Below, one piece after another: positions 1 to 7,578 of a stretch of 64,000 nucleotides of DNA. A program made the translations under genes and the position numbers. The notes under the pieces are model-generated. The model worked only from the letters and a program-made list of their open reading frames with translations, ran no database searches and was not told the origin of the DNA. Source of the stretch: Dyella sp. SG609 (GTDB taxonomy: Bacteria; Pseudomonadota; Gammaproteobacteria; Xanthomonadales; Rhodanobacteraceae); the NCBI RefSeq assembly GCF_012275375.1, contig NZ_JAAZQJ010000004.1, positions 186,001 through 250,000 of the forward strand. The letters run 5' to 3'. Position 1 is the first letter of the stretch. Each line of letters starts with the position of its first letter.

Positions 1-1760
1 TGGATCAGCGCGCCATCTCCCACGGACGAAATGCTGCTCGCGAAAGTGACATCATCGCTGCGATTGAATACCAAGGTGCCGGAATGGATCGCGATATTGC
101 CGCCCAGGCCAAGCGAGCCCTTGGAGCCGCCATCGCCGATCTGCAGCGTGGTGCCATCGGGTCCGGTGCCGTCGATGGTTACGCTGCGCGGAATGAGATT
201 GTCGTTGTCGATGACCCAGGTGCCGCCGTTCGCTACCGTCATGTCACCGTAGAAGCGGCTTTTACCGGTGACGGTCTGCGCATACGAGCGCACGCTTCCT
301 GCTGCGCCGGTCAAGGTCAGCGTGGAATTCGAGCTTACGCCGACGTCGAGGTCGCCGCGGATGGAACTGCCGGCCGACAACAGGACGGCGTTGTTCGCGT
401 TCTCGCGCAATTTCACATCACCGATGATGGTGCCCGCGTTGGTCAGCACCAGCGCTCCACCGGCATTGCCTGCGGGTAGGTATTCCGAAGCGACGAAAAT
501 GGCGCAGCCGCCGGACTTCGGGCAGTCCCCGGCGCGCGTACCGGTGCTTGCGATGGTGGAGCCGGCATCGTTGGTCACGCTGCCGCCGTGCTGCAGGTAG
601 ACCGCCGTGGCCGCCGCCGAGATCGTGGCGCCTCCACCGTTCGTGACCGCGCCGGGCTGGCCGGTCACTTCGATGGCTATGCCGTTGCTGGACAAGATGG
701 AACTGCCGGCGCCTTCATTGGTAACGCTGCCGCCGTACTGCAGGCGGATCGCACCTGCTCCGCCGGATATGACGCCGCCCGCGCTGTTCCGGACCGTGCT
801 TGTGGCCAGGGCCGCCTGCACCGCGAGGCCCGTGCCGGAGCTGATCGTGCTGCCGACGCCTTCGTTGTTGACCGATCCACCGTAGCTCAAATCGGTAGCG
901 ACATCTCCGCCCTGAATCGTTCCGCCGCCGTTGTTGGCGATTGATCCCGGATAGCCGTTGAAGGCGATGCCTGCGTGGCTTCCGCGGATGCTGCCGCCGT
1001 CCTGGTTGAGGACGGCATAGCTGCTGCCGAAGATGTTCTCGCCGCTGACGGCGACACCCACGTTGCCGCCAAGCGCCCCTGCATTGATCAGCGTCGCTCG
1101 ACCCTGCAGCAGGATACGGTTGGATAGCGCCACACCTCGGCCTACCTGCAGGCTGGTGTCGATATTCGATGACGACCTGCGATCACCCACGGTGATGTCG
1201 CCTGCGCCCAGCGTGGCTCCCGCCGCAAGCTTCAACGTGCCGGCGTTCACCATGGTGCCGCCGGTGTACGTGCTGGCGCCGGTGAGTATCAGTGTTCCCG
1301 TGCCCTGCTGGGTCAACGAACCGCTGCCGCTGACGGCGCCGGCGAAGCTGATGTCGTCACTGCGGTTGAATACCAGCGACGCATTGTTCGTGACATTGCC
1401 CTGGATCGATCCGCTGGTGCCGCCATTGCCGATCTGCAGGATGCCCTGGTTGACGGTGGTGCCGCCGGTGTGACTGCTTGCGCCGGTAAGCGTCAGCGTG
1501 CCGGCGCCGTTCTTGACCAGGCTCGTCGAGCCGCTAAAGGTATCCGGTCGCACCGTAACCTGGCCGCCTTCGACGCTAATGTCACTGGACGTGGCTGGTG
1601 GTGCGGGCCTGACGTTGCCGCCACCGCTATTGCCACCGCCACCGCCACCACAACCGGATAATCCCAGCGCCATGGCCACTGCCAGCGCCATCGCGCAGGG
1701 CCTGGCCCATGCATCCATGACCGTACGATCGGGTGCTGCCGCACCGCGCAGAGCTTCCAT
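1..1760 (-). CDS. autotransporter-type beta-repeat adhesin, lipoprotein signal (3' end beyond window)
   Basis: The reading frame is open from the ATG at 1758-1760 to the window edge (586 codons) with no stop, so the C-terminus is missing and no beta-barrel can be confirmed. An AAGGGGA ribosome site lies about 5 nt before the start. The N-terminus has a hydrophobic segment ending in LSGC followed by a glycine run, which is a lipobox (about residues 24-37). The rest is Gly/Ala/Ser/Thr-rich with autotransporter-associated beta-strand repeats such as GAGTLTLTGAS...TGGTTVNQGILQIG, and segments of the form NEGAGSTISS, consistent with a beta-helix passenger. Likely a surface-exposed or secreted adhesin. 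The AraC gene immediately upstream on the same strand is a plausible regulator. Assignment to the repeat class is firm; the exact function is unknown. Confidence 0.8.
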   Translation of the reverse strand, partial: MEALRGAAAPDRTVMDAWARPCAMALAVAMALGLSGCGGGGGGNSGGGNVRPAPPATSSDISVEGGQVTVRPDTFSGSTSLVKNGAGTLTLTGASSHTGGTTVNQGILQIGNGGTSGSIQGNVTNNASLVFNRSDDISFAGAVSGSGSLTQQGTGTLILTGASTYTGGTMVNAGTLKLAAGATLGAGDITVGDRRSSSNIDTSLQVGRGVALSNRILLQGRATLINAGALGGNVGVAVSGENIFGSSYAVLNQDGGSIRGSHAGIAFNGYPGSIANNGGGTIQGGDVATDLSYGGSVNNEGVGSTISSGTGLAVQAALATSTVRNSAGGVISGGAGAIRLQYGGSVTNEGAGSSILSSNGIAIEVTGQPGAVTNGGGATISAAATAVYLQHGGSVTNDAGSTIASTGTRAGDCPKSGGCAIFVASEYLPAGNAGGALVLTNAGTIIGDVKLRENANNAVLLSAGSSIRGDLDVGVSSNSTLTLTGAAGSVRSYAQTVTGKSRFYGDMTVANGGTWVIDNDNLIPRSVTIDGTGPDGTTLQIGDGGSKGSLGLGGNIAIHSGTLVFNRSDDVTFASSISSVGDGALI

Positions 1761-1919
1761 GTATTTCCCCTTGTGAGCGCAATATCTTGTCGTAATAACT
1801 AACGACACGCCAGGGGTTTGCCGCTGATGCGCCAGGGCTGGCGCTTTCTTTTGCCGGATTGGCGGGTTGGACCGCCGCCATTGGCGCGGAGTCAAGCCCG
1901 AACATCTGCTCCTGCAAGT
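1761..1919 (-). promoter_or_regulatory. leader of the adhesin gene
   Basis: This 159-bp gap separates the end of the AraC gene from the adhesin start. It is the only AT-richer stretch here (around 1780-1805) and should hold the adhesin promoter. I cannot assign -35 and -10 boxes with confidence. No terminator-like hairpin is obvious, so readthrough from the AraC gene is possible. Confidence 0.3.
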
Positions 1920-2990
1920 TCACTCGCAACGCTGCTCCAGCCACCGCGATTGCGACGCTCTGAACTCCTGCGGCGCCACCCCATACGCCCGCCGGAACGC
2001 CCGAGTGAAATCCGCCGCATAGTTGAAACCCAACCGCCCGCCCAGCTCGCCGATCGCCCCGGAGCGCGAGCCCGCCAGTTCATCCGCCGCCTGGCGCAGC
2101 CGGCAATTGCGGATATACGCGTGCAGCCCGCCTTCCGCTTCGAACAGCCGATACAGCGTGGCCCGCGCCAGCGGAAAGCGGCCAAGGATGTTTGCCGGCA
2201 CCAGCTCCTGCGAATGCAGATGCGCGTCGATGTAATGCTTGATACGGCCAAGCATCGCCGCGCGTGCGGCGCCGCGGGGGCTATGGCTCTGGCTGGCCGC
2301 CTTGCGGAAGGCCGCGAGTATCAGTTCGGCCGCCACGTGCAGCGCGCGGCTCGCCTCGGTATCGCTCATCGCCGGCAAGGCGTCGCACATGTCCTGCAGA
2401 TGCGCCCGCAACTGCCGTGTCGACGGCGCGGCATAGCCCACCACCTTGCCATGCAGCGACTCCGCCTGCGGAATCGCCGCTTCCACCACGGCGCGCGGAA
2501 GAAAGAAGGCCAGGGCGCGTGTGCGCGTGGGGCGCCGCATGGTCATCGGCCGGCCCATGTCCAGCGCGAGAATGCCCGGTACGAACTGCGTGATCGGGCG
2601 TCGCTGCGCGGTGCCGATTTCGGTCTCGGCAATGCCTTCCATCAGCACGTGGAAGCAGTAGTCGCGCATGTCGTCGGCGGCGATCTTTTGCGCAGAGCGT
2701 TGCAGCATGGTCGGGCCGGTACGGCTGTCCAGGTAGACGATGTCCGGCAGCACATACGTATCGAGTTCGGCATGGAAGCCGCCGGCGATCTGCGCCGGCG
2801 CCACCGGCACCTCCAGCATGCCGGCCAGCCGGTCGCGCCAGGCCGGCAGTTGCCGTTCCCTGGGTTCGCCGGCCACGCTGAAGCGCTGGCGGCTCAGCGC
2901 GGTGTCCGCGGAACCCTGTTCCTTGTGCCGCGCCCACGCGGCTGTGCGCGCCGCGTCGCCGCGGAGCGGATCCTGCCAGAAGGTGTGCAT
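1920..2990 (-). CDS. AraC-family transcriptional regulator
   Basis: The protein has 356 residues from the ATG at 2988-2990 (MHTFWQDP). The frame remains open further upstream, but those 51 residues look non-coding and would overlap the divergent response-regulator start at 3134, so I prefer the internal start. The N-terminal ~200 residues resemble the AraC-binding-like sensory domain seen in regulators with a long effector domain. The last ~100 residues (from about IKHYIDAHLHSQEL to GVAPQEFRASQ) form the paired helix-turn-helix AraC/XylS DNA-binding domain, with the typical FNYAADFTRAFRRAYGVAP segment. It lies directly upstream of the autotransporter-like gene on the same strand and is a candidate local activator. 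The effector is unknown. Confidence 0.85.
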   Translation of the reverse strand: MHTFWQDPLRGDAARTAAWARHKEQGSADTALSRQRFSVAGEPRERQLPAWRDRLAGMLEVPVAPAQIAGGFHAELDTYVLPDIVYLDSRTGPTMLQRSAQKIAADDMRDYCFHVLMEGIAETEIGTAQRRPITQFVPGILALDMGRPMTMRRPTRTRALAFFLPRAVVEAAIPQAESLHGKVVGYAAPSTRQLRAHLQDMCDALPAMSDTEASRALHVAAELILAAFRKAASQSHSPRGAARAAMLGRIKHYIDAHLHSQELVPANILGRFPLARATLYRLFEAEGGLHAYIRNCRLRQAADELAGSRSGAIGELGGRLGFNYAADFTRAFRRAYGVAPQEFRASQSRWLEQRCE

Positions 2991-3133
2991 GCTCCTGCCC
3001 CTGTCGATGCGACCTGCCGTGGTCCGGTATCGTGGGAAGGGGGCGCCGGCTTGTCTGTAGAACAAACACGCTACAGGTGCCGCCGCCGGCCGCCGCGCAC
3101 AATGCGCTTCTTCAAGGAACCCAGGGATCCACC

Positions 3134-3829
3134 ATGGAATCACCGGCCGCCGGCCAGACTCCGCCGCTGATCCACGTGGCGATCGTCGAGGACGACCTGG
3201 GTTTCAGGCGCGCCCTCAGCGAGGCCATCGACAGCACGCAGGACCTGCGCCTGGCCGGCGTCGCCGGCACGCGCGCCGAAGGCTTGCAGTTGCTGCTGGG
3301 CGCGCCGGTGGACGTGCTGCTGGTGGACCTGGGCCTGCCGGACGGTTCCGGCATCGACGTGATCAAGGCCGCGGTGCAGCAGTGGAGCAGCTGCAGCGTG
3401 GTGGTCAGCACCAACTTCGGCGACGAGACCCACGTCATCCGCTCGATCGAGGCCGGCGCCTCCGGCTATCTGCTGAAGGACAGTTCGCCTGCCCGCATCG
3501 TCGACGAGATCCGCAGCGTGGCCAGCGGCGGCAGCCCGATCAGCCCTATCATTGCGCGCCAGGTGCTGGCACGGTTCCGGCAGCTGGGGGCAGGGGGTGC
3601 AAGCCGCGCCCAGAAGCCGGACGAGGCAGCGCAACTGCTGTCCGCGCGCGAGAAGGAAGTGCTGGAACTCATCACCAAGGGTTTCACGGCGAATGAAATC
3701 GCCCGGCTGATGTCGTTGTCGCCTTTCACCGTGCGCAGCTTCGTGCGGCGTATCTACAGCAAGTTGAATGTGACATCCAAGGCGGAAGCGATTTATGAGG
3801 CCAGGAATCAGGGGATTCTGGACGGCTGA
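3134..3829 (+). CDS. NarL/FixJ-family response regulator
   Basis: This 231-residue protein begins at the ATG at 3134. The N-terminal receiver domain has the acidic pair E19-D20-D21, the predicted phospho-acceptor D65 in VDLGLPDGSG, and the conserved lysine in YLLKDSSP. The C-terminal LuxR-type helix-turn-helix has the signature LSAREKEVLELITKGFTANEIA...FTVRSFVRRIYSKLNV. It overlaps the start of the downstream histidine kinase by 35 bp, so the two are translationally coupled and form one two-component pair. The promoter must lie in the 143-bp space shared with the divergent AraC gene. The regulon is unknown; the two downstream secreted proteins are the obvious candidates. Confidence 0.93.
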   Translation: MESPAAGQTPPLIHVAIVEDDLGFRRALSEAIDSTQDLRLAGVAGTRAEGLQLLLGAPVDVLLVDLGLPDGSGIDVIKAAVQQWSSCSVVVSTNFGDETHVIRSIEAGASGYLLKDSSPARIVDEIRSVASGGSPISPIIARQVLARFRQLGAGGASRAQKPDEAAQLLSAREKEVLELITKGFTANEIARLMSLSPFTVRSFVRRIYSKLNVTSKAEAIYEARNQGILDG

Positions 3830-5798
3830 CTCGACCGGCAAAGCCGATGCGGTGGATGAGCGGGCGCCGCGTCCGCCCTTGAAAAGCGTCCCCGCGGCGG
3901 CGGCGCTGTTTTTCTCGGTGGCGTTATTGGCCGCGCTCGGCGCCTTTCTCTCGCTGGCGGTGAGCGGCATCGAGCGCTCCGGCGAATGCCTGCATCTGAC
4001 GCAGGCCAGCTGGCAGGCGGTGCCGGCGACGGGTTTCGGTGCGATGCCGGCTACGCAGGACAGCCGGAGCCTTCCATCCGGCTGGCACGACACGCGCTTG
4101 CCATTGGCGATGCCGACGCGTGTCAAGGCTGCGGATACGTCCGCGTACTTCACCACCTGGGTGAGGCTGGCGGTCGACGAAGCGCAAGCGCTCACCGCGT
4201 CGCGCGCCTTGTACGGCGTGCGCCTGAAAACCGACGGCCCCATCGCGATCTATATCAACGGCAAGCTGGCCTATCGCGCGCAACCGCGCGGCCAGCAGTG
4301 GAACAGCCTGTTCATGCCGCTGTGGATGAACCTGGAACCCGGCACGAGCGATGCGCCGGTGCATGAAATCCTGATCGGCCTGCAGCACACGTCCAGCTAT
4401 CCCGTAGCCGTGTCTTCGCTGTGGCTCGGGCCGGCCGACGCGTTGCGCGGCCGCTACCAGGTGCGCCAATGGCTGCAGTCGGGACTGCCGGCGATGTTGA
4501 ACGCGGCGTTCCTGGCGGTGGGCATCTTCGCGCTGTTCGTGTGGTTCAGGCGCCGCGAGGATGCCAGCTATCTGCTATTCTTCTGCCTCGCCGCCACCGC
4601 CTTCGCCGGCCATCTGCATTACTACGTGGACCTGCCGATCGCTCGCGACTGGTTCGGCTGGCTGGTGATCAACTCGCTGTGCTGGGGGCTGACCTCGCTG
4701 CATTTCTTCCTGCGGCTGCTGCACGGCCGCCCGCTGCGCTGGCTGGGGCGTGCGGTGGTGGCCACCGTGGTACTGATCGGCTTGGCGACGATGCCGCTGC
4801 CATGGGCCTTGCCCAATTCCTCGCCGATGCTGGCGACGATCTACGCGCTCGAGCTGCTGCTGGCGCTGGCGATCTGCATCGTGGGCGGCGCCGCTACCTG
4901 GCGTGCATCGCGGGAGGGGCGGGTGGTGGTGGTGGCGCTGGCCATCTGCGAGCTGCTCGGCATGTCCGACTGGATGCTGCACAACAATGTGGTGGGGCCG
5001 GAGGGCTGGTTCCTCGGCGCGTACACCAATGGCGTGACATTCATCTTCTTCGGGCTGCTGATGTATCGGCGCTATGTGCGAGCCATCGAAGAAGTGGAGC
5101 GGGTGAATGCGAGCCTGGCCGAACGCTTGCGCTTGCGCGAGGCCGAACTGGAAGCAAGCCACCAGCGCCTGCGCGAGATCGAACAGCGCCAGTTGCTGAG
5201 CGACGAACGCCAACGCCTGATGCAGGACATGCATGACGGCCTGGGCTCCACGCTGATCAGCGCGATCCGCTCGGTGGAGCAGGGCCGCATGCGCGACGCC
5301 GAAGTTTCGCAGTTGCTCAAGGACTGCATGGATGACCTGAAGCTGGCAATCGACTCGATGGAGCCGGTGGAAGCGGACTTACTCTTGTTGTTGGCAACGT
5401 TGCGCTACCGCCTTGAACCTCGCATGGAAAGCGCCAACGTCGCGCTGGTGTGGGACGTAAAAGAACTGCCAGCGCTGGATTGGCTGGATCCGTCGAGCGC
5501 GTTGAATATCCTGCGCATCGTGCAGGAGAGCGTTGCCAACACCTTGCGCCATACGCGGGCCACGGTTATCCGTGTTGCTACCGCCGTCGAAGGCGATGGC
5601 GTGCAGGTGGTCATCGAGGACAACGGGCAGGGCTTCGATGTGGCGGCCGCGTTGTCGCGCGGCGGCGGCCGCGGCTTGCATAATCAGCAGCGGCGTGCGC
5701 AGGTGATCAATGGGCGGGTCGAATGGGTATCCGGAGAGGCCGGCACGCGATTTACGCTCTGGCTTCCCGTGCTGCGGGGAGATGAAGTATGCGGTTGA
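3795..5798 (+). CDS. membrane sensor histidine kinase (HisKA_3 type)
   Basis: The protein has 667 residues. A GGAAG ribosome site lies 7 nt before the ATG at 3795; a GTG at 3852 is an alternative start. It has one N-terminal membrane helix (about 34-56), a periplasmic domain of ~170 residues resembling the jelly-roll sensor of 7TMR-DISM kinases, then a run of about seven membrane helices (residues ~235-425). A cytoplasmic coiled coil follows, then a NarX/DesK-type dimerisation motif with the predicted phospho-histidine H480 in QDMHDGLGST. The C-terminal ATPase domain shows VIEDNGQGFD and GRGLHNQ. It overlaps the NarL-type regulator upstream by 35 bp and the next gene by 10 bp, so all belong to one operon. 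The jelly-roll fold suggests a carbohydrate-like ligand, which is inference. Confidence 0.9.
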   Translation: MRPGIRGFWTADSTGKADAVDERAPRPPLKSVPAAAALFFSVALLAALGAFLSLAVSGIERSGECLHLTQASWQAVPATGFGAMPATQDSRSLPSGWHDTRLPLAMPTRVKAADTSAYFTTWVRLAVDEAQALTASRALYGVRLKTDGPIAIYINGKLAYRAQPRGQQWNSLFMPLWMNLEPGTSDAPVHEILIGLQHTSSYPVAVSSLWLGPADALRGRYQVRQWLQSGLPAMLNAAFLAVGIFALFVWFRRREDASYLLFFCLAATAFAGHLHYYVDLPIARDWFGWLVINSLCWGLTSLHFFLRLLHGRPLRWLGRAVVATVVLIGLATMPLPWALPNSSPMLATIYALELLLALAICIVGGAATWRASREGRVVVVALAICELLGMSDWMLHNNVVGPEGWFLGAYTNGVTFIFFGLLMYRRYVRAIEEVERVNASLAERLRLREAELEASHQRLREIEQRQLLSDERQRLMQDMHDGLGSTLISAIRSVEQGRMRDAEVSQLLKDCMDDLKLAIDSMEPVEADLLLLLATLRYRLEPRMESANVALVWDVKELPALDWLDPSSALNILRIVQESVANTLRHTRATVIRVATAVEGDGVQVVIEDNGQGFDVAAALSRGGGRGLHNQQRRAQVINGRVEWVSGEAGTRFTLWLPVLRGDEVCG

Positions 5799-6478
5799 GA
5801 GGTGCCTTCGGACTGTTTTCGTTCGCGGTGGCGACCATGGCAGTGGGCGCGGAATACAGGATTGACCCGCATTATTCTCGCGAGCCGGTCTGCGTCGCGA
5901 TGACAAAGGCACTCAATAAGGGCGCCATCGTCGATGTGCGAATGCCGGTGTGCCGCAGAAGGATGGATATCTCTGGCAACCGAGAAGGTCTGTCGTCCGC
6001 AAGTTTACGAAAGATCGATCTTCAGGATCATCGGCAGCTGCTCATCGAGATGCTGATGATCACCGGTGCACCCATGGCGAGCGACAAGGCCGGCCAGCGT
6101 GCGGATGACATCATTCGTTCTTCGGAGGTGAGGATCTACGCCACCAGGTTGGATCCCGATAACGGCGGCCATGTCCGAAACATATACGTCGTGGACAATA
6201 CGAGCTGCGAGCCTGAGTGGTTCTCGAATCCGGCGTCTCCGGCTGTTTACGTGGAGGCGGCCAACGGGGAGTTGGATCCTTACTGGGGGAAGGGGACGTC
6301 GGCCTTGGGGTATCCGTTCTTCTACAGAGGGCAGACCTACTACGCCCAATGGCAGTCGAATGGATCGCGGTATCCGGCATCCTTGTCGTTGTATTCGCCG
6401 CTTGTTGTGAACGAATTCAATCGATCGATGTTCAAGCAAGAGGGTTTTGGTCTCGTTTGTTCCATCGAGAAAAAATAA
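5789..6478 (+). CDS. secreted protein of unknown function
   Basis: The gene encodes 229 residues, starting at ATG 5789 with a GGGGAGATGAAG ribosome site inside the end of the kinase gene (10-bp overlap). The N-terminus MRLRGAFGLFSFAVATMAVGA is a signal peptide, so the product is exported. The mature part has several cysteines, and no family is recognised. Codon use and GC are less extreme than in flanking genes. The tight overlap with the sensor kinase suggests co-expression; it could be a periplasmic partner of the kinase, but nothing in the sequence proves this. Confidence 0.7.
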   Translation: MRLRGAFGLFSFAVATMAVGAEYRIDPHYSREPVCVAMTKALNKGAIVDVRMPVCRRRMDISGNREGLSSASLRKIDLQDHRQLLIEMLMITGAPMASDKAGQRADDIIRSSEVRIYATRLDPDNGGHVRNIYVVDNTSCEPEWFSNPASPAVYVEAANGELDPYWGKGTSALGYPFFYRGQTYYAQWQSNGSRYPASLSLYSPLVVNEFNRSMFKQEGFGLVCSIEKK

Positions 6479-6492
6479 TCGGAAGCTATGTC

Positions 6493-7362
6493 ATGGCACT
6501 TGCCTCACCCATCCTGGAATACAAAGTAGAGGCTGTCATTGGCGATATCCGCGTGCACTGTCGACGTATCATGGTGTGGCGTCCACGGTTGATCGGAACC
6601 TTCAGGTGTTGCAAGCAATTCCTGACCTTGCTGGCCTGCATATTTTTCTGCGGAAGTGCATCTGCCAACTGCCTGAGCAATCCGCTGTTCGCCCATGACC
6701 ATGTCGTGTATGCCGGGGAGGTTGGGAACAGGCAGATCAGGTTGACTCTTCAATTCGATGCGCTCTCGCAACAAGTGTCAGGTATGTACGGCATCAGCGG
6801 CGATTCGATTTCGCACGATATCCCCAGTCAACCAGATGGTGAAGCCGTCACGATTCATATCGCGGGCAAGAACGGCCGTAGCGATCAGTTGAGGTTGCGT
6901 GCAGTGGACAGTCTGGCTGCCATCCATAGCCCGGATGCAAATGGATGTCTTGAACTGGATGGCGTGTACTTAAGAAATGGATTGGCTGAAGAAGACGTCA
7001 AGTTGCTCAGAGTGACTGCCATCAAGTCGGAATACGATGCAGATAGGAAGGCCAATGAAGCGGTTGCTCTGCGTTTTCAGCGAGCGCTTATCGCTCGTGA
7101 CAAGCAGATTGTCGCTTCGCTGCTGATCTACCCGTTCTTTAGTCAGTACGGCCGAAAAACTTCAGTTTGGAAAGATGCGGGCGAAGTCGTCAAGCACTAC
7201 GACGAAGCTATTCAGTTCGATGCGCCAGCTCTGCGCAAGGCGGTTCCCTTCCTGCTCGAAAGCAGATGGAACAAGAGCGAGTTTTTCGATGGCGCTGTCT
7301 GTCTATCCGAGCAGAAAGTCGAACAGATGTGCATCGGTCCCTGCGTTGGTGGCTGCCCCTGA
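6493..7362 (+). CDS. secreted protein of unknown function
   Basis: From ATG 6493 the product has 289 residues and a GGAAG ribosome site 7 nt upstream. An alternative ATG at 6571 gives 263 residues and puts the hydrophobic export signal (FLTLLACIFFCGSASA) at the usual distance from the start, but it lacks a visible ribosome site. The mature protein has a cysteine right after the predicted cleavage site (ASANC) and a cysteine-rich C-terminus (CIGPCVGGCP). No family is recognised. It follows the other secreted protein by 14 bp, so it is probably the fourth gene of the two-component operon. GC content is below that of its neighbours. Confidence 0.65.
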   Translation: MALASPILEYKVEAVIGDIRVHCRRIMVWRPRLIGTFRCCKQFLTLLACIFFCGSASANCLSNPLFAHDHVVYAGEVGNRQIRLTLQFDALSQQVSGMYGISGDSISHDIPSQPDGEAVTIHIAGKNGRSDQLRLRAVDSLAAIHSPDANGCLELDGVYLRNGLAEEDVKLLRVTAIKSEYDADRKANEAVALRFQRALIARDKQIVASLLIYPFFSQYGRKTSVWKDAGEVVKHYDEAIQFDAPALRKAVPFLLESRWNKSEFFDGAVCLSEQKVEQMCIGPCVGGCP

Positions 7363-7437
7363 GTTTCAGATCGAGGCGAATGCACTGACCTGAGCAGTTT
7401 GGACCATGCACTGCAGCTCAAGCGTTTTTATTTACGG

Positions 7438-7462
7438 CGCAAGAAAATAACGCAAGAAAATA
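7438..7462 (+). repeat. tandem direct repeat upstream of the giant rhs gene
   Basis: The 12-mer CGCAAGAAAATA occurs at 7438-7449 and again at 7451-7462, a period of 13 bp, in an AT-rich stretch about 120 bp before the rhs start. It could be a binding site for a regulator of rhs expression. The repeat is read directly; the function is a guess. Confidence 0.4.
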
Positions 7463-7578
7463 CTTCGCGTCATCACGCAAATTCACCCTAAACTTTTCCC
7501 CGCATTCCTGGATTGAGACAGAAGGACGGACTGAAAAACGGTCCGCGCATTCTTCGTTCGAACATCCAGGAAGACTTC

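Noticed and set aside
2991-3143. An N-terminal extension of the AraC regulator.
   Set aside because: The extra residues look non-coding and would overlap the divergent response-regulator start; the internal ATG at 2990 is better.
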